Origin: Stenotrophomonas maltophilia
Lineage (GTDB): Bacteria; Pseudomonadota; Gammaproteobacteria; Xanthomonadales; Xanthomonadaceae
Direction: 5' to 3'
DNA: 64,000 bases
Assembly: GCF_003205835.1 (NCBI RefSeq)
Contig: NZ_CP029773.1
Location: forward strand, 1,520,501-1,584,500
Shown here: positions 17,054-28,426 of the stretch, piece by piece
Layout of the letters: the number at the start of each line of letters is the position of its first letter
Position numbering within the stretch: position 1 is the first letter of the stretch
Made by a program: the position numbers and the translations under genes
Notes under the pieces: model-generated
What the model saw: only the letters and a program-made list of their open reading frames with translations
The model's database searches: none
Told to the model about the DNA's origin: nothing

Positions 17054-18448
17054 TTGGACATGACCACGAACGAAAAATCAGCCCGTGCACTGCCGGTGCA
17101 GGATGCGCGGATCTACCCGCGCGGTGGGCTGGATGTGCTGTCGCGGGCCGAAGTGGCCCGCCTGCGCGATGCGTCTGCCGGCGGTATGCACGAGCTGCTG
17201 CGCCGCTGCGCGCTGGCCGTGCTGACCAGCGGAAGCGCCTCTGACGATCCGCGCGCGGCGCGCGATCTGTATCCCGATTTCGACATCCAGGTGGCGCAGC
17301 AGGATCGCGGCGTGCGCATCGACCTGGTCAATGCACCGGCGATGGCCTTCGTCGATGGCGAGATCATCCGCGGCGTCGCCGAACTGCTGTTCGCCGTGGT
17401 GCGTGACCTGGCCTACATGGCCATCGAGATGGGCCCGGCCTACGCGGCCGAGCTGGAGTCGTCCGAGGGCATCACCAACGCGGTGTTCGGCCTGCTGCGC
17501 AATGCGCGCATCCTCAACCCGGGCGACCCGAACCTGGTGGTGTGCTGGGGCGGCCACTCGATCTCGCGCGACGAGTACCTGTACACCAAGCAGGTGGGTT
17601 ATGAGCTGGGCCTGCGCGGCCTCGACATCTGCACCGGCTGCGGCCCGGGTGCGATGAAGGGCCCGATGAAGGGGGCCACCATCGCCCATGCCAAGCAGCG
17701 CCGCACCGTGACGCGCTACATCGGCCTGACCGAGCCGGGCATCATCGCCGCCGAGTCGCCGAACCCGATCGTCAACCACCTGGTGATCATGCCGGACATC
17801 GAGAAGCGCCTTGAGGCCTTCGTCCGCATCGGCCACGGCATCATCGTGTTCGCCGGTGGCGTCGGCACCGCCGAGGAAATCCTGTACCTGCTCGGCATCC
17901 TGCTGCGCGAGGAAAACAAGGACCTGCCGTTCCCGCTGATCCTGACCGGCCCGACCGTGGCGGCGCCGTACTTCGAGCAGATCGATCGCTTCATCCGCCT
18001 GACCCTGGGCGATGCTGCAGCCGAGCGCTACGAGATCATCATCGGCGACCCGGTGGCGGTGGCCAAGAAGATGGCCAACGGTATCAAGCGCGTGCGCGAG
18101 CATCGCCTGGCACAGAAGGACTCGTTCTTCTTCAACTGGTCGATCGAGATTCCGTGGGAGTACCAGCAGCCGTTCGTGCCGACCCACGAGGCAATGGCCG
18201 CGCTGGACCTGCACCACGGGCGCGCGCCGCACGCGCTGGCAGCCGATCTGCGCCGGGCGTTCTCGGGCATCGTCGCCGGTAACGTGAAGGAGGACGGCAT
18301 GCGCCGCATCGAGCAGTTCGGGCCGTTCCAGATCCATGGCGACCCGGACATGATGCAGGCCCTGGACGCATTGCTGCGCGCCTTCGTCGAGCAGCGTCGG
18401 ATGAAGATCTCCGGCGAATACCAGCCCTGCTACCAGGTGCTGGCCTGA
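17054..18448 (+). CDS. ppnN: Nucleotide 5'-monophosphate nucleosidase, LOG family
   Basis: PpnN (YgdH type), 464 residues, expected to cleave purine and pyrimidine nucleoside monophosphates to base plus ribose 5-phosphate; the E. coli enzyme responds to (p)ppGpp. The central LOG domain has VCWGGHSISRDEY, CTGCGPGAMKGPMKGA and the signature FAGGVGTAEEILYLLGILL, close to PGGxGTxxE. Flanking N- and C-terminal domains match the long PpnN form, not the short cytokinin LOG proteins. A TTG start at 17054 lies 7 bases after AGGAAG; ATG at 17060 (MTTNEKSA) is an alternative with poorer spacing. Confidence 0.93.
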   Translation: MDMTTNEKSARALPVQDARIYPRGGLDVLSRAEVARLRDASAGGMHELLRRCALAVLTSGSASDDPRAARDLYPDFDIQVAQQDRGVRIDLVNAPAMAFVDGEIIRGVAELLFAVVRDLAYMAIEMGPAYAAELESSEGITNAVFGLLRNARILNPGDPNLVVCWGGHSISRDEYLYTKQVGYELGLRGLDICTGCGPGAMKGPMKGATIAHAKQRRTVTRYIGLTEPGIIAAESPNPIVNHLVIMPDIEKRLEAFVRIGHGIIVFAGGVGTAEEILYLLGILLREENKDLPFPLILTGPTVAAPYFEQIDRFIRLTLGDAAAERYEIIIGDPVAVAKKMANGIKRVREHRLAQKDSFFFNWSIEIPWEYQQPFVPTHEAMAALDLHHGRAPHALAADLRRAFSGIVAGNVKEDGMRRIEQFGPFQIHGDPDMMQALDALLRAFVEQRRMKISGEYQPCYQVLA

Positions 18449-18455
18449 GCCTGCG

Positions 18456-18479
18456 CCGGCGCGATGGGGATCGCGCCGG
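18456..18479 (+). terminator. Hairpin after ppnN
   Basis: CCGGCGCGAT (18456-18465), a GGGG loop, and ATCGCGCCGG (18470-18479) form a perfect 10-bp stem 7 bp past the ppnN stop. No T-run follows. Confidence 0.55.
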
Positions 18480-18609
18480 GGCGGGCAGGGGAGGGCGGGT
18501 CGTCAAGGCTTTGACGCCCGTCGCCCCGGATTGACCGTTCATCCTGCCGCCGCTTGCCGGTGGCAGGACGATGGCCCATCGTGGCCATCAACACGCTGGG
18601 GAGCGTCCA

Positions 18610-19122
18610 ATGTCTTTGCGCCGGGAAAGCGGCTTCACGCTGGTTGAACTGATGGTGGCGCTGATCGTGCTGGCAGTGCTGGCCACCATTGCGTTTCCCA
18701 GCTTCCAGAGCACGATCCGCTCCAATCGGGTCGTCTCTGCCCACAATGAACTGATCGGCCTGCTCAACCTTGCGCGCAGTGATGCCATACGCAACAACCG
18801 TGGCGGCGGCGTGTGCGGCAGCAGTGATGGCACGCGCTGCGACGGAAAGTGGGACAAGGGCATGATGGCCTTCAGCGATACCTCCGGCAACGGCGATTTC
18901 GACAATGGCGAAATCGTGCTGCGTTTCAACCAGATCAACCCAGGCCTGGTCGTGGCCGGCCCGCAGACGCTGGTGGCCTTCGATGCGCGCGGCCGTCGCC
19001 GCGCGGCAGGCGATCAGGTCATTACCCTGCGCCCCGACAAGTGTGGCAAGGATCCGATGATGAGCACGATCACCATCAATGCCTCGGGCCAGGTCAACAG
19101 TACGAAGGGGCCCTGCCCATGA
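18610..19122 (+). CDS. fimT: Type IV pilus minor pilin FimT/GspH family
   Basis: Minor pilin-like protein of 170 residues, first gene of the cluster. The type III signal sequence is MSLRRESGFTLVELMVALIV, with prepilin peptidase cleavage expected after Gly8 and the conserved Glu at mature position 5. A GspH-type C-terminal domain follows, with cysteines near residues 65-80 and near the end. FimT proteins help natural transformation and pilus assembly in related bacteria. GGGGAGCG lies 6-12 bases before the start. It overlaps the next gene by 4 bp. This is a new transcription unit, but a clear promoter was not found in 18480-18609. Confidence 0.9.
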   Translation: MSLRRESGFTLVELMVALIVLAVLATIAFPSFQSTIRSNRVVSAHNELIGLLNLARSDAIRNNRGGGVCGSSDGTRCDGKWDKGMMAFSDTSGNGDFDNGEIVLRFNQINPGLVVAGPQTLVAFDARGRRRAAGDQVITLRPDKCGKDPMMSTITINASGQVNSTKGPCP

Positions 19123-19595
19123 AGCATCCGTCATTCCATGCCGCGCGCCAGCATGGGGGCTTCAGCCTGCTGGAGGTACTCATTGCGATCGTGGTCCTGG
19201 CGTTTGGCCTGCTCGGCTTCGCGCTGCTGCAGACCATGAACGTGCGCTACGTGCAGAGTGCCAATTACCGCACCCAGGCGACCAATCTGGCCTATGACCT
19301 GACCGAGCAGATGCGCAGCAACCGCTACCAGTCGGCGTGGTACGCCAATGCGAGTTTCACCTCGGGGAGCCGGACCGCCGCCGGGGTCTGTGCGCCGACC
19401 ACCGCGGCCGTCAGCATCGCGCAGAACATCACCGACTGGCAGTGCCGGGTGGTCAAGGCGCTCGGTGACAACGCCGCAGCCACCGTGACCGTCAACAACG
19501 GTGTGGCGACCGTGGCCATCAGCTGGGCCGATGAGCGCTGGAACCCGAAAAGCCCGGATACGCCGACCACCTTCGCCCTGCAGACCCAGCTATGA
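19119..19595 (+). CDS. pilV: Type IV pilus modification protein PilV
   Basis: Minor pilin of 158 residues. The prepilin signal is GGFSLLEVLIAIVVLAFGLL, with Glu at mature position 5. The following LGFALLQTMNVRYVQSANYRTQATNLAYDLTEQMR stretch, read in pieces, is typical of PilV. Cys residues in the C-terminal part (GVCAPT, WQCRVV) may form a disulfide. It overlaps fimT and pilW by 4 bp each, which suggests coupled translation and fixed stoichiometry. With PilW, PilX and PilE it would form the pilus-priming tip complex. Confidence 0.93.
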   Translation: MKHPSFHAARQHGGFSLLEVLIAIVVLAFGLLGFALLQTMNVRYVQSANYRTQATNLAYDLTEQMRSNRYQSAWYANASFTSGSRTAAGVCAPTTAAVSIAQNITDWQCRVVKALGDNAAATVTVNNGVATVAISWADERWNPKSPDTPTTFALQTQL

Positions 19596-20743
19596 ATGCA
19601 TCGCTTTCCACGTCCGCCCGGCAGGCGGGTCTGTCGCTGATCGAGTTGATGATCGCCATGGTCATCGGCCTGGTGCTGATGCTGGGGGTCATCCAGCTCT
19701 TCATCGCTTCCCAGTCAGCATCGCGGTTGTCCGAAGGTGTTGCGCGTGCACAGGAAAACGGTCGGTTCGCGCTGGACTTCCTCGAGCGTGACATCCGCAT
19801 GGCCGGCCATCTGGGCTGCGTCAATGACCAGGCACACGTGACGAAGGGGCAGGGAGAGCCGCATTACAATCTCGGCGCGGTGTCCGGAAGCGGCAATCCG
19901 TTGGATTTCAGCGTGGCGGTGCAGGGCTATGAAGCCCCTGATACCGGGCCTGGCACCCAGCTGGAGGTAGGCAAGGGTTCGCTGCCTGCCAACCTGCCGA
20001 CCGCAATCGCCAAGCTTTCGCCGGCGCCGATGCCGGGCAGCGACATCCTGGTGCTGCGGTTCCTTGCTCCCGAGGGTGTGCCGGTACTGGCCGTGAATGG
20101 TTCGGTTCTGACCGTCGATGCCGCACGCTGGCAGCGACTGACCGAAGGCGGTGTCTCCGCTCCGACCCTGTTTGGTGTTTCCAGTTGTGATGCGGTGGAC
20201 ATCTTCAAGGGGACAACCGCCGCCGGAACCATCACGGCCACGGGGGTCAGCCTGTCGCGGCACGCACCGCAGCCTGCGCCGACGATGGTCTATCGCGCCG
20301 AATCACTGGTGTATTACGTGGGCCAGGGGGTGAGTGGTCCGGGGCTTCGCCGCGCCCGGGCAGATGCCAGTGGCGCCTACACCATCAATGAAGAACTGGT
20401 TGAAGGCATCGAGAACATGCAGTTGCTGTTCGGCCTGGATACCACTGCCAGCATCGCGCCGGGCTCATCGCCGGTGGGCAACATCACGCGCCTGCAGACT
20501 GCTTCGACGGTCACCACCCAGACGGACGCGACCGGCGCCGGTCAGTGGCTGCGGGTCGGTCAGGTGCGCGTGGGCCTCATCGCGCGCAGCGCCTCACCGG
20601 CAAGCGCAGGCAAACCGACCGATGCGGCAGCCAAGCTGGGTGTGCTGGGGGTTACCTACAGCCAGGATGGCGTGACCGACGGGCGCTACCGGACCGCCTA
20701 CGAAGTCAGCATCGCGCTGCGTAACCGACTCTACGGGAATTGA
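19592..20743 (+). CDS. pilW: Type IV pilus minor pilin PilW
   Basis: Minor pilin of 383 residues, long for a pilin but normal for PilW. The signal is RQAGLSLIELMIAMVIGLVL, cleaved after Gly14, with Glu at mature position 5. The segment NGRFALDFLERDIRMAGHLGC is characteristic of PilW. The large C-terminal region ends in TAYEVSIALRNRLYGN. It acts at the inner membrane and pilus tip. It is coupled to pilV by a 4-bp overlap and precedes pilX by two bases. Confidence 0.93.
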   Translation: MNASLSTSARQAGLSLIELMIAMVIGLVLMLGVIQLFIASQSASRLSEGVARAQENGRFALDFLERDIRMAGHLGCVNDQAHVTKGQGEPHYNLGAVSGSGNPLDFSVAVQGYEAPDTGPGTQLEVGKGSLPANLPTAIAKLSPAPMPGSDILVLRFLAPEGVPVLAVNGSVLTVDAARWQRLTEGGVSAPTLFGVSSCDAVDIFKGTTAAGTITATGVSLSRHAPQPAPTMVYRAESLVYYVGQGVSGPGLRRARADASGAYTINEELVEGIENMQLLFGLDTTASIAPGSSPVGNITRLQTASTVTTQTDATGAGQWLRVGQVRVGLIARSASPASAGKPTDAAAKLGVLGVTYSQDGVTDGRYRTAYEVSIALRNRLYGN

Positions 20744-20745
20744 TC

Positions 20746-21279
20746 ATGAGCCGATCACCAACCATGCGTCACCGGGCCAACCGCGCGCCCATGCTGCCCC
20801 GGCGGCAGGAGGGAGCGGTGTTGTACGTGGCGCTGATCATGCTGCTGCTGCTGGCACTGATCGGCATCGCGGGCATGCAGGTTGCTGGCATGCAGGAGAA
20901 GATGGCCTCCAACTATCGCGCGGTGAATCGCTCCTTCCAGAACGCGGAAGGCGTGGTGCGCAATGCAGAGCGCGCGGCGGAGGCGATCGCCAACCGCACC
21001 GATGTGCCGACGGGCAGCGTGCTGGCGTCGGGCGATATCAGCTACGACTGCGAGGACCGTTTCGACCCCGTGCAGTGGGGGCGTTCGCAGGTGATCACCG
21101 CCGTGCCGAAAGTGAGCGTTCGCCGCATCGACAAGTGCGGTGGCCCGGGTGGCAACGCCCTGGATGAGGGGCAGGCCGATGACAGCGCGACGTATACCTA
21201 CCAGATAACCGCGTTCGCGGCCGATGACCCTGCCAATGCAACGTCATCGTCGGTGATCGATACCATTTTCAAGCTTTGA
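20746..21279 (+). CDS. pilX: Type IV pilus assembly protein PilX
   Basis: PilX of 177 residues. An N-terminal hydrophobic segment (GAVLYVALIMLLLLALIGIA) follows a basic leader (RHRANRAP, LPRRQE). AGMQVAGMQEKMASNYRAVN and RSFQNAEGVVRNAERAAE are family hallmarks. The ATG at 20746 has GGGA 8 bases upstream; an in-frame TTG at 20740 is less likely. Glu at about position 5 of the mature hydrophobic helix is not evident, as usual in PilX. The gene lies between pilW and pilY1 in the conserved order. Confidence 0.92.
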   Translation: MSRSPTMRHRANRAPMLPRRQEGAVLYVALIMLLLLALIGIAGMQVAGMQEKMASNYRAVNRSFQNAEGVVRNAERAAEAIANRTDVPTGSVLASGDISYDCEDRFDPVQWGRSQVITAVPKVSVRRIDKCGGPGGNALDEGQADDSATYTYQITAFAADDPANATSSSVIDTIFKL

Positions 21280-21288
21280 GGGCGCGGC

Positions 21289-24200
21289 ATGGCTACGCGT
21301 AGATTCAAGTGGATTGCAGCGGCGTCGGCCGTAGGGTTGGCCGGCCTGGGCGTGGTTGCCTACAACCTGACCGCAGCCCAGGCCCAGGGGTTGCTGGCAC
21401 AGGCGCCGTTGAACAACCAGGTGCAGACGCCACCCGCGTTCATCATGGCGGTGGACGACTCGGGGTCGATGACCTTCCAGACCCAGTTCCCCGGGCAGGA
21501 TGGTGCCGGCTGCGCGAGCGGCGGCAGCTTCTTCGATCGCAATGGCAATCTGAATGTGGGCGTCGGCACCTGCAGCTACTACTACGTGCTGCCCGGCCCA
21601 GTCATCAGCAGTGGCTACTATGCGATCCCGCAGCTGGATTCACTGGGATTTGCCCGCTCGCCTACCTACAACCCGACCTACTTCAATCCGGAGGTGAAGT
21701 ATGAGCCCTGGATCGATGGCACGGGCAAGCCCTACGATGAAGCCAATCCGACGTCGACCCTGATTGATCCGCGAGGTTCGACAAGGGTGGCGTTGGCTGC
21801 CAACTATTTCAGCGGTACGTCGCGGATCCTGACCGGCATGGTGATTCCGAAGGGGACCACCTACAACGATGGCCGGGACCGGACCGCCGAACAGGACATA
21901 ACCTGGAGAGGGTCCTCGAACATCTACGTCCAGTACTGGCCGGCGACCTTCTTCCTGCCGTGGACGAACGACAAGGATCCCTACCCGCAGCGCGAAGACA
22001 AGGCCGGTGTGTATTCCGGAGTGAGCCGGGTCAAGATCGACAACGCCTGTGGCAGTGGCTGTGCGATGTGGAAGTACACGATCACCGACAGCAACAAGGA
22101 CGCGCTGCAGAATTTTGCCAACTGGTACTCCTTCTACGGCAACCGCAACCGCGCGATGATCGCCGGCATGACCCGGTCGCTGGCAGGCGTCAACAACCTG
22201 CGGGTAGGCTATTTCCGCATCGGTGATTACACCAATTACAACAGTGTCAGGAAGCCGCTGGCAATGCGTGACCTGGCGCAGCCCGATGCCAAGCTTGCCC
22301 TGTATTCGGACATGATTGGGCTCACGGCCAATGGTGGTACCCCCAACCGCTGGGCCGTTGACGCCGCTGCGCTGCAGTTCACCCGCACCGACAAGGACGC
22401 GCCGGTGAAGCTGGCCTGCCAGAAGAATGCGGTGATGCTGTTCACCGACGGCTTCAGCAACGGGGGAGGACCGACCACCGCCCAGAATGCCGATGGCGGA
22501 ATGGGCATTCCGTTCAGTGATTCCAACTTCAACACCATGGCGGACATCGTCAGCCAGTACTACATCAATCAAGGCGGCAAGCCCCCGCTGCGTCCCGATC
22601 TGCCGGCGGGCCAGGTGCCTGTGGTGCAGGCCTGCAAGACTGGCAATCCCGACAAGCGGCTGGACTGCCAGACCAACCTGCACCTGAACTTCTATGGTGT
22701 CACGCTGGGTGCCCGGGGCACGCTGTTCAACCCGGACCTGGACCAGGATCCGTTCACCGACTCCACGATCTACTCCAGGTGGCCCGCCTCGGCAGACAAT
22801 GACCGAAGTACGGTCGACGACATCTGGCATGCCGCCGTCAATACTCGGGGCGAGTACATCAATGCCCGTACGCCGGCTGAGATCACCACGGCAATGCGCC
22901 GTGTGCTGTCGGCAGTGACCAGTGGCGCGTCTCCTTCCGGCGGTAAGGGCGCCAGTGGTGCACGCATCGGTGCGGGCTCGGTGTCGGTCGAACCGACCTA
23001 TGAGATCGCCAACGAAGGTACAGACTGGTTCAGCCGCCTGACGGCCAGCAAGATTTCGGTGGACCCCAAGACCCGCGCAGTGGTCTATACGCCGATCTGG
23101 GAGGCCAGTGCGCAGCTTCCGACCGCCGAAATGCGCAACGTCTATTTCACCAAGAGCGGCGCCACCAGTCGTTTCAACGGTACCAACGTTTCGCTGGCCG
23201 ACCTCTGCACCAAGTCGACCGAGCTCTATCCGGGCATGTCGCGCTGCAACCAGGCCGAACTGGAGAAACTGGGTGCAACGGCGGACTCTGCCGTGAAGTA
23301 TCTGCTGGGAGACACTGCCGGAGAGAAGCGCAGTGGTGGCAAGCTGCGTGATCGAACCACCCGCCTGGGCGATATCGTCACATCCAGCCCTGTTGTCAGC
23401 GCGCCCTCGGACGACTACGGCTATCGGCGCCTGGCGGGCAACCTGGGCACCACCTACGGCGCCTACCTGACCAGCAAGGCCGAGCGCGCACGCTACATGG
23501 TCTATGTCGGGGCCAATGACGGCATGCTGCATGGCTTCGATGGCGGCATGAACGCGAAGGGCGTGGTTACCGGCAATGGCGGCGCCGAGAGCTTTGGTTA
23601 CATTCCGGCAACCGCGCTGGGGCACATGGGCAACCTGCTGTTCCCCTACAACGCTGCCGATCTCAACGACCAGAAGTTCGATCACCGCTATTATGTTGAT
23701 GGCCAGATCAGCGTAGGCGACACCTTCTACGGCGGCAACTGGCACACCACGCTGGTAGGCGCCTCGGGTGCAGGCGGACGCAGTGTTTTCGCGTTGGACG
23801 TTACTGCGGGCAACACCTTCAGCACGGCCAGCAAGCTGTGGGAAATCAGCGACCTGGACAACAGCCTGCCGGCCAACGTGCGCAACAACATCGGGCACGT
23901 GCTGGGCAAGCCAGTGATCGTGCCGGTACTGGGTGCCAACGGTGTACCGACCTGGAAGGCGATCTTCGGCAATGGCTACAACAGCCGCAGCCAGAAGGCC
24001 GTGCTGTTCGTGGTCGATATTGGTACGGGAACGCCGAACGTGACCATGATCGAGGCGGTTGAGACGTCGGGCGCGCCTGACGGCAACAATGGCCTGGGCA
24101 GTATCGTGGCCATCGACCGCTGGGGTGGCGACAAGCAGGACCAGCGCCGTCGCGATGGCTATACGGACACGGTGTACGGCACCGACCAGAAGGGTGCCGT

Positions 24201-24981
24201 GTGGAAGTTCGATCTGCGCAGCAGTGCGACGACGGTAGGCACGCCTGTGTTCACCACCCGCACCTACACCGACAACAACCGCACCCTGCGGCAGCCGATC
24301 ACCGGTGGCATCACGGCTGGTAGCGGCCCGAATGGCGGTGTCATGCTGTTCTTCGGCAGTGGCAGCTTCTCCTTCATCGGTGACCAGGCCGATACGTCGG
24401 TGCAGAGCCTCTATGCGGTCAATGATCTGGCCAACGGTGCGGTATCGGCGACGTTGACCAGCGCCAGCCTGACCGGGGGTCAGGTGGTGACCAATGGTGA
24501 CCAGCGCACGCTTGTTCGTAGTACGCCGCCCAATGGCAGTCTGGGCTGGTATGTGGACTTGCCCGCAGGTGAGCGCTTTGTAGGCAATCCCTCATTGTCC
24601 GATGGCGTAGTGTTCATGCCGACCTATCTGCCGACACCCGGTGGTTCTGGTTGTTCTTCGTCGGGAACCAACTGGCTGTTCGGTCTGGAAGCGTTGAACG
24701 GCGGCGGGGCCTTCGGGCGCGCCCGGATCGGCTCGCCCGACGGCACCGCGATCGGTGATGGTGTCGCCGCACTGAAAACGGTGACGACCAGCACCAGCGG
24801 CGGACCGGTACGCGATGTCAAACCAGGCGCTCTGCCAAGAGATACGCCACCAGAACTCGAGCCGGGTGGTGGACCGCCAACACCACCGCAGCCCGCATGC
24901 GTGTCGTTCCTGAAGAATGGCGACCAGTCTGTCTACATTCCCTATCCGTGTGGTCGCCAATCGTGGAGACAGATCCAGTGA
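21289..24981 (+). CDS. pilY1: Type IV pilus tip adhesin and assembly factor PilY1
   Basis: PilY1 of 1230 residues, a large secreted factor that caps pili and affects adhesion and twitching. An N-terminal hydrophobic export segment (about residues 8-32) is followed by a von Willebrand A-like region. Its MIDAS motif is D56-x-S58-x-S60 (AVDDSGSM). The C-terminal half (about 690-1150) is the PilY1 propeller: YVGANDGMLHGFDGGMNAKG, HRYYVDGQISVGD, GNGYNSRSQKAVLFVVDIGT and GAVWKFDLRSS. It ends in a Pro-rich tail. I could not identify the calcium-binding loop with confidence. The stop overlaps the pilE start (GTGA). Confidence 0.95.
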   Translation: MATRRFKWIAAASAVGLAGLGVVAYNLTAAQAQGLLAQAPLNNQVQTPPAFIMAVDDSGSMTFQTQFPGQDGAGCASGGSFFDRNGNLNVGVGTCSYYYVLPGPVISSGYYAIPQLDSLGFARSPTYNPTYFNPEVKYEPWIDGTGKPYDEANPTSTLIDPRGSTRVALAANYFSGTSRILTGMVIPKGTTYNDGRDRTAEQDITWRGSSNIYVQYWPATFFLPWTNDKDPYPQREDKAGVYSGVSRVKIDNACGSGCAMWKYTITDSNKDALQNFANWYSFYGNRNRAMIAGMTRSLAGVNNLRVGYFRIGDYTNYNSVRKPLAMRDLAQPDAKLALYSDMIGLTANGGTPNRWAVDAAALQFTRTDKDAPVKLACQKNAVMLFTDGFSNGGGPTTAQNADGGMGIPFSDSNFNTMADIVSQYYINQGGKPPLRPDLPAGQVPVVQACKTGNPDKRLDCQTNLHLNFYGVTLGARGTLFNPDLDQDPFTDSTIYSRWPASADNDRSTVDDIWHAAVNTRGEYINARTPAEITTAMRRVLSAVTSGASPSGGKGASGARIGAGSVSVEPTYEIANEGTDWFSRLTASKISVDPKTRAVVYTPIWEASAQLPTAEMRNVYFTKSGATSRFNGTNVSLADLCTKSTELYPGMSRCNQAELEKLGATADSAVKYLLGDTAGEKRSGGKLRDRTTRLGDIVTSSPVVSAPSDDYGYRRLAGNLGTTYGAYLTSKAERARYMVYVGANDGMLHGFDGGMNAKGVVTGNGGAESFGYIPATALGHMGNLLFPYNAADLNDQKFDHRYYVDGQISVGDTFYGGNWHTTLVGASGAGGRSVFALDVTAGNTFSTASKLWEISDLDNSLPANVRNNIGHVLGKPVIVPVLGANGVPTWKAIFGNGYNSRSQKAVLFVVDIGTGTPNVTMIEAVETSGAPDGNNGLGSIVAIDRWGGDKQDQRRRDGYTDTVYGTDQKGAVWKFDLRSSATTVGTPVFTTRTYTDNNRTLRQPITGGITAGSGPNGGVMLFFGSGSFSFIGDQADTSVQSLYAVNDLANGAVSATLTSASLTGGQVVTNGDQRTLVRSTPPNGSLGWYVDLPAGERFVGNPSLSDGVVFMPTYLPTPGGSGCSSSGTNWLFGLEALNGGGAFGRARIGSPDGTAIGDGVAALKTVTTSTSGGPVRDVKPGALPRDTPPELEPGGGPPTPPQPACVSFLKNGDQSVYIPYPCGRQSWRQIQ

Positions 24982-25421
24982 GCAAGCGTTTCGTTTCGCG
25001 TCCCGCAAGGCGATCCATCCAGCAGGGCTTCACGCTGATCGAGTTGATGGCCGTGGTTGCGGTCATCGCGGTCCTGGCTGCCATCGCCTATCCCAGCTAT
25101 TCCGAACACGTTCGCAAGTCGCATCGGGCCGCGGTCAAGGCGGAAATGGTCGAGTACGCACAGCGCGCCGAGCGGCATCACACGCAGAACAACAGCTACG
25201 CCTCGTTCACCTTCAGTGAGACGAGCTCGACCAAGATCAACTCGCCTCGTGAGGGCGGGTCGTCCATCTGGTATGAAGTGAGCATTGTGCCGACGGCATC
25301 GACGTTCACCATCACCGCGGTGCCCCAGGGCGGGCAGGCCAAGGACAGCTGCGGGACGTTGAGCATCAACCAGGCCGGCGTGAAGACGCCGGCGAACACC
25401 TCCAGCCAGACCTGCTGGTAG
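24978..25421 (+). CDS. pilE: Type IV minor pilin PilE
   Basis: Pilin of 147 residues. The signal reads RRSIQQGFTLIELMAVVAVI, cleaved after Gly17, with Glu at mature position 5. The helix continues VLAAIAYPSYSEHVRKSHRA, as in minor pilin PilE proteins. A C-terminal Cys pair (DSCGTLS and SQTCW) should form the D-region disulfide. It starts with GTG overlapping the pilY1 TGA and is the last gene of the operon. Its place and size indicate minor pilin PilE rather than the major pilin PilA. Confidence 0.92.
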   Translation: MSKRFVSRPARRSIQQGFTLIELMAVVAVIAVLAAIAYPSYSEHVRKSHRAAVKAEMVEYAQRAERHHTQNNSYASFTFSETSSTKINSPREGGSSIWYEVSIVPTASTFTITAVPQGGQAKDSCGTLSINQAGVKTPANTSSQTCW

Positions 25422-25438
25422 GGAGATCCGGCAAAGGC

Positions 25439-25467
25439 TTGCATGATCTGGAATGAGCATCTAGAAT
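25439..25467 (+). promoter_or_regulatory. Promoter of tRNA-Asn
   Basis: TTGCAT (25439-25444) and TAGAAT (25462-25467) are spaced by 17 bp and end 10 bp before the tRNA. Confidence 0.75.
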
Positions 25468-25477
25468 GCGCCTCCCC

Positions 25478-25554
25478 GCCCGAATAGCTCAGCCGGTTAG
25501 AGCACTTGACTGTTAATCAGGGGGTCGTTGGTTCGAGTCCAACTTCGGGCGCCA
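25478..25554 (+). tRNA. tRNA-Asn (GTT)
   Basis: Complete cloverleaf of 77 nt including encoded CCA. The acceptor stem GCCCGAA pairs with TTCGGGC. The anticodon loop CTGTTAA in stem TTGA/TCAG-type pairing gives anticodon GTT. The T loop is GTTCGAGTCC. A strong terminator follows at 25561-25590. Confidence 0.97.
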
Positions 25555-25560
25555 GATCCT

Positions 25561-25590
25561 GCAGAAGCCGCGAGAAATCGCGGCTTCTGC
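25561..25590 (+). terminator. Terminator after tRNA-Asn
   Basis: GCAGAAGCCGCGA, a GAAA loop, and TCGCGGCTTCTGC form a perfect 13-bp stem, followed by GTTTCT. Confidence 0.85.
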
Positions 25591-25616
25591 GTTTCTGCGT
25601 CAAGCGGCCTGCCAAC

Positions 25617-26144
25617 TCAGAGTGGGCAGGGAGCGGGCACCTGCTGTCGTGTGGAGCGGGTTCGGCCGATATTGTTCACCACCACCGTACCGTGCAGGCG
25701 GGAGCCTGCGCAGATCTGGACGGTCAGCGTGCTGCCTGCGCTGCGGCCATCGGCCTGGAATCGTAGCCGGCGGCGTCCGCTGCTGATGCCCGCGCGTACC
25801 CCCGAAGCCTGCGTGCCTGGCTGGAATTGACGCCGGACAGCGACGTCTGCGGGGAACGCCGCGGGCTCGGTTTCAATCAGCCAGCCGCGGACCCAGTCGT
25901 CGCTGCACTCGATGCCGTCCTGGCTGGGACAGACGGTTACTGGTCGGCGGTGGGTAAGGGCGGTGGCGCGGGCGCTGTTGAACACCGATACCAGGCGCAT
26001 GCGGACCATGTCGGCGTGCCAATGGTCGAGATGCCGTGCCGAGGGGGGCAGTGCCAGCGAGCACAGGATCGCCAGTGCAGCCAGGACTGCGACAAGCTCG
26101 ATGAGGCTGAGACCGCATTGCTGCAGGCGGCGGATGGGAGGCAT
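25617..26144 (-). CDS. GspH/FimT-type pseudopilin
   Basis: Pseudopilin of 175 residues. The signal [20 protein letters not shown] has Gly at the cleavage site and Glu at mature position 5. A GspH-like domain follows with [20 protein letters not shown], typical of FimT/GspH. Cysteines lie at CPSQDGIEC and near the C-terminus. It is a second FimT-like gene, on the strand opposite the minor-pilin operon and separated from it by tRNA-Asn. The start at 26144 begins the leader peptide; upstream in-frame codons add random sequence. Whether it joins the type IV pilus or a type II system is unclear. Confidence 0.82.
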   Translation of the reverse strand: MPPIRRLQQCGLSLIELVAVLAALAILCSLALPPSARHLDHWHADMVRMRLVSVFNSARATALTHRRPVTVCPSQDGIECSDDWVRGWLIETEPAAFPADVAVRRQFQPGTQASGVRAGISSGRRRLRFQADGRSAGSTLTVQICAGSRLHGTVVVNNIGRTRSTRQQVPAPCPL

Positions 26145-26294
26145 GGCAGCACGGTTCCAGGGATGGTCCCCAACGCTGCGCTTGCGCGTGGAATCCGTGC
26201 ATCGGCCATCCATGGCCTGGCGGGTCCGAAAACCCCTCAGCGGGCCGTCACTCCATGCCCCGTATACTCACTACTCCCGGGAACTGGCACCACC

Positions 26295-28319
<2,025 letters not shown>

Positions 28320-28352
28320 ACGCGGCGGTGCAGCATCTTCTTCACAAAAGTG

Positions 28353-28381
28353 TTGCGCTTCACGGCCGGCATCCGTAATAT
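28353..28381 (+). promoter_or_regulatory. Promoter of the tRNA-Val pair
   Basis: TTGCGC (28353-28358) and TAATAT (28376-28381) have 17-bp spacing, 45 bp upstream of the first tRNA-Val. Confidence 0.7.
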
Positions 28382-28426
28382 ACGCGGCCTGCACCGACGC
28401 AATCGCGGACGTTCAGAAGCAAAAAC

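Noticed and set aside
18480..18609. Sigma-54 promoter before the minor-pilin operon
   Set aside because: No TGGCAC-N5-TTGC pattern with correct spacing; only a partial TGGCAGG-like word.
21640..23898. Very long antisense frame inside pilY1
   Set aside because: It has no domain or ribosome site, and the sense frame is a full-length PilY1. It is a composition artefact.
26145..26294. LexA-type SOS box before uvrB
   Set aside because: No palindrome matching known Xanthomonadaceae LexA sites was found in the gap.
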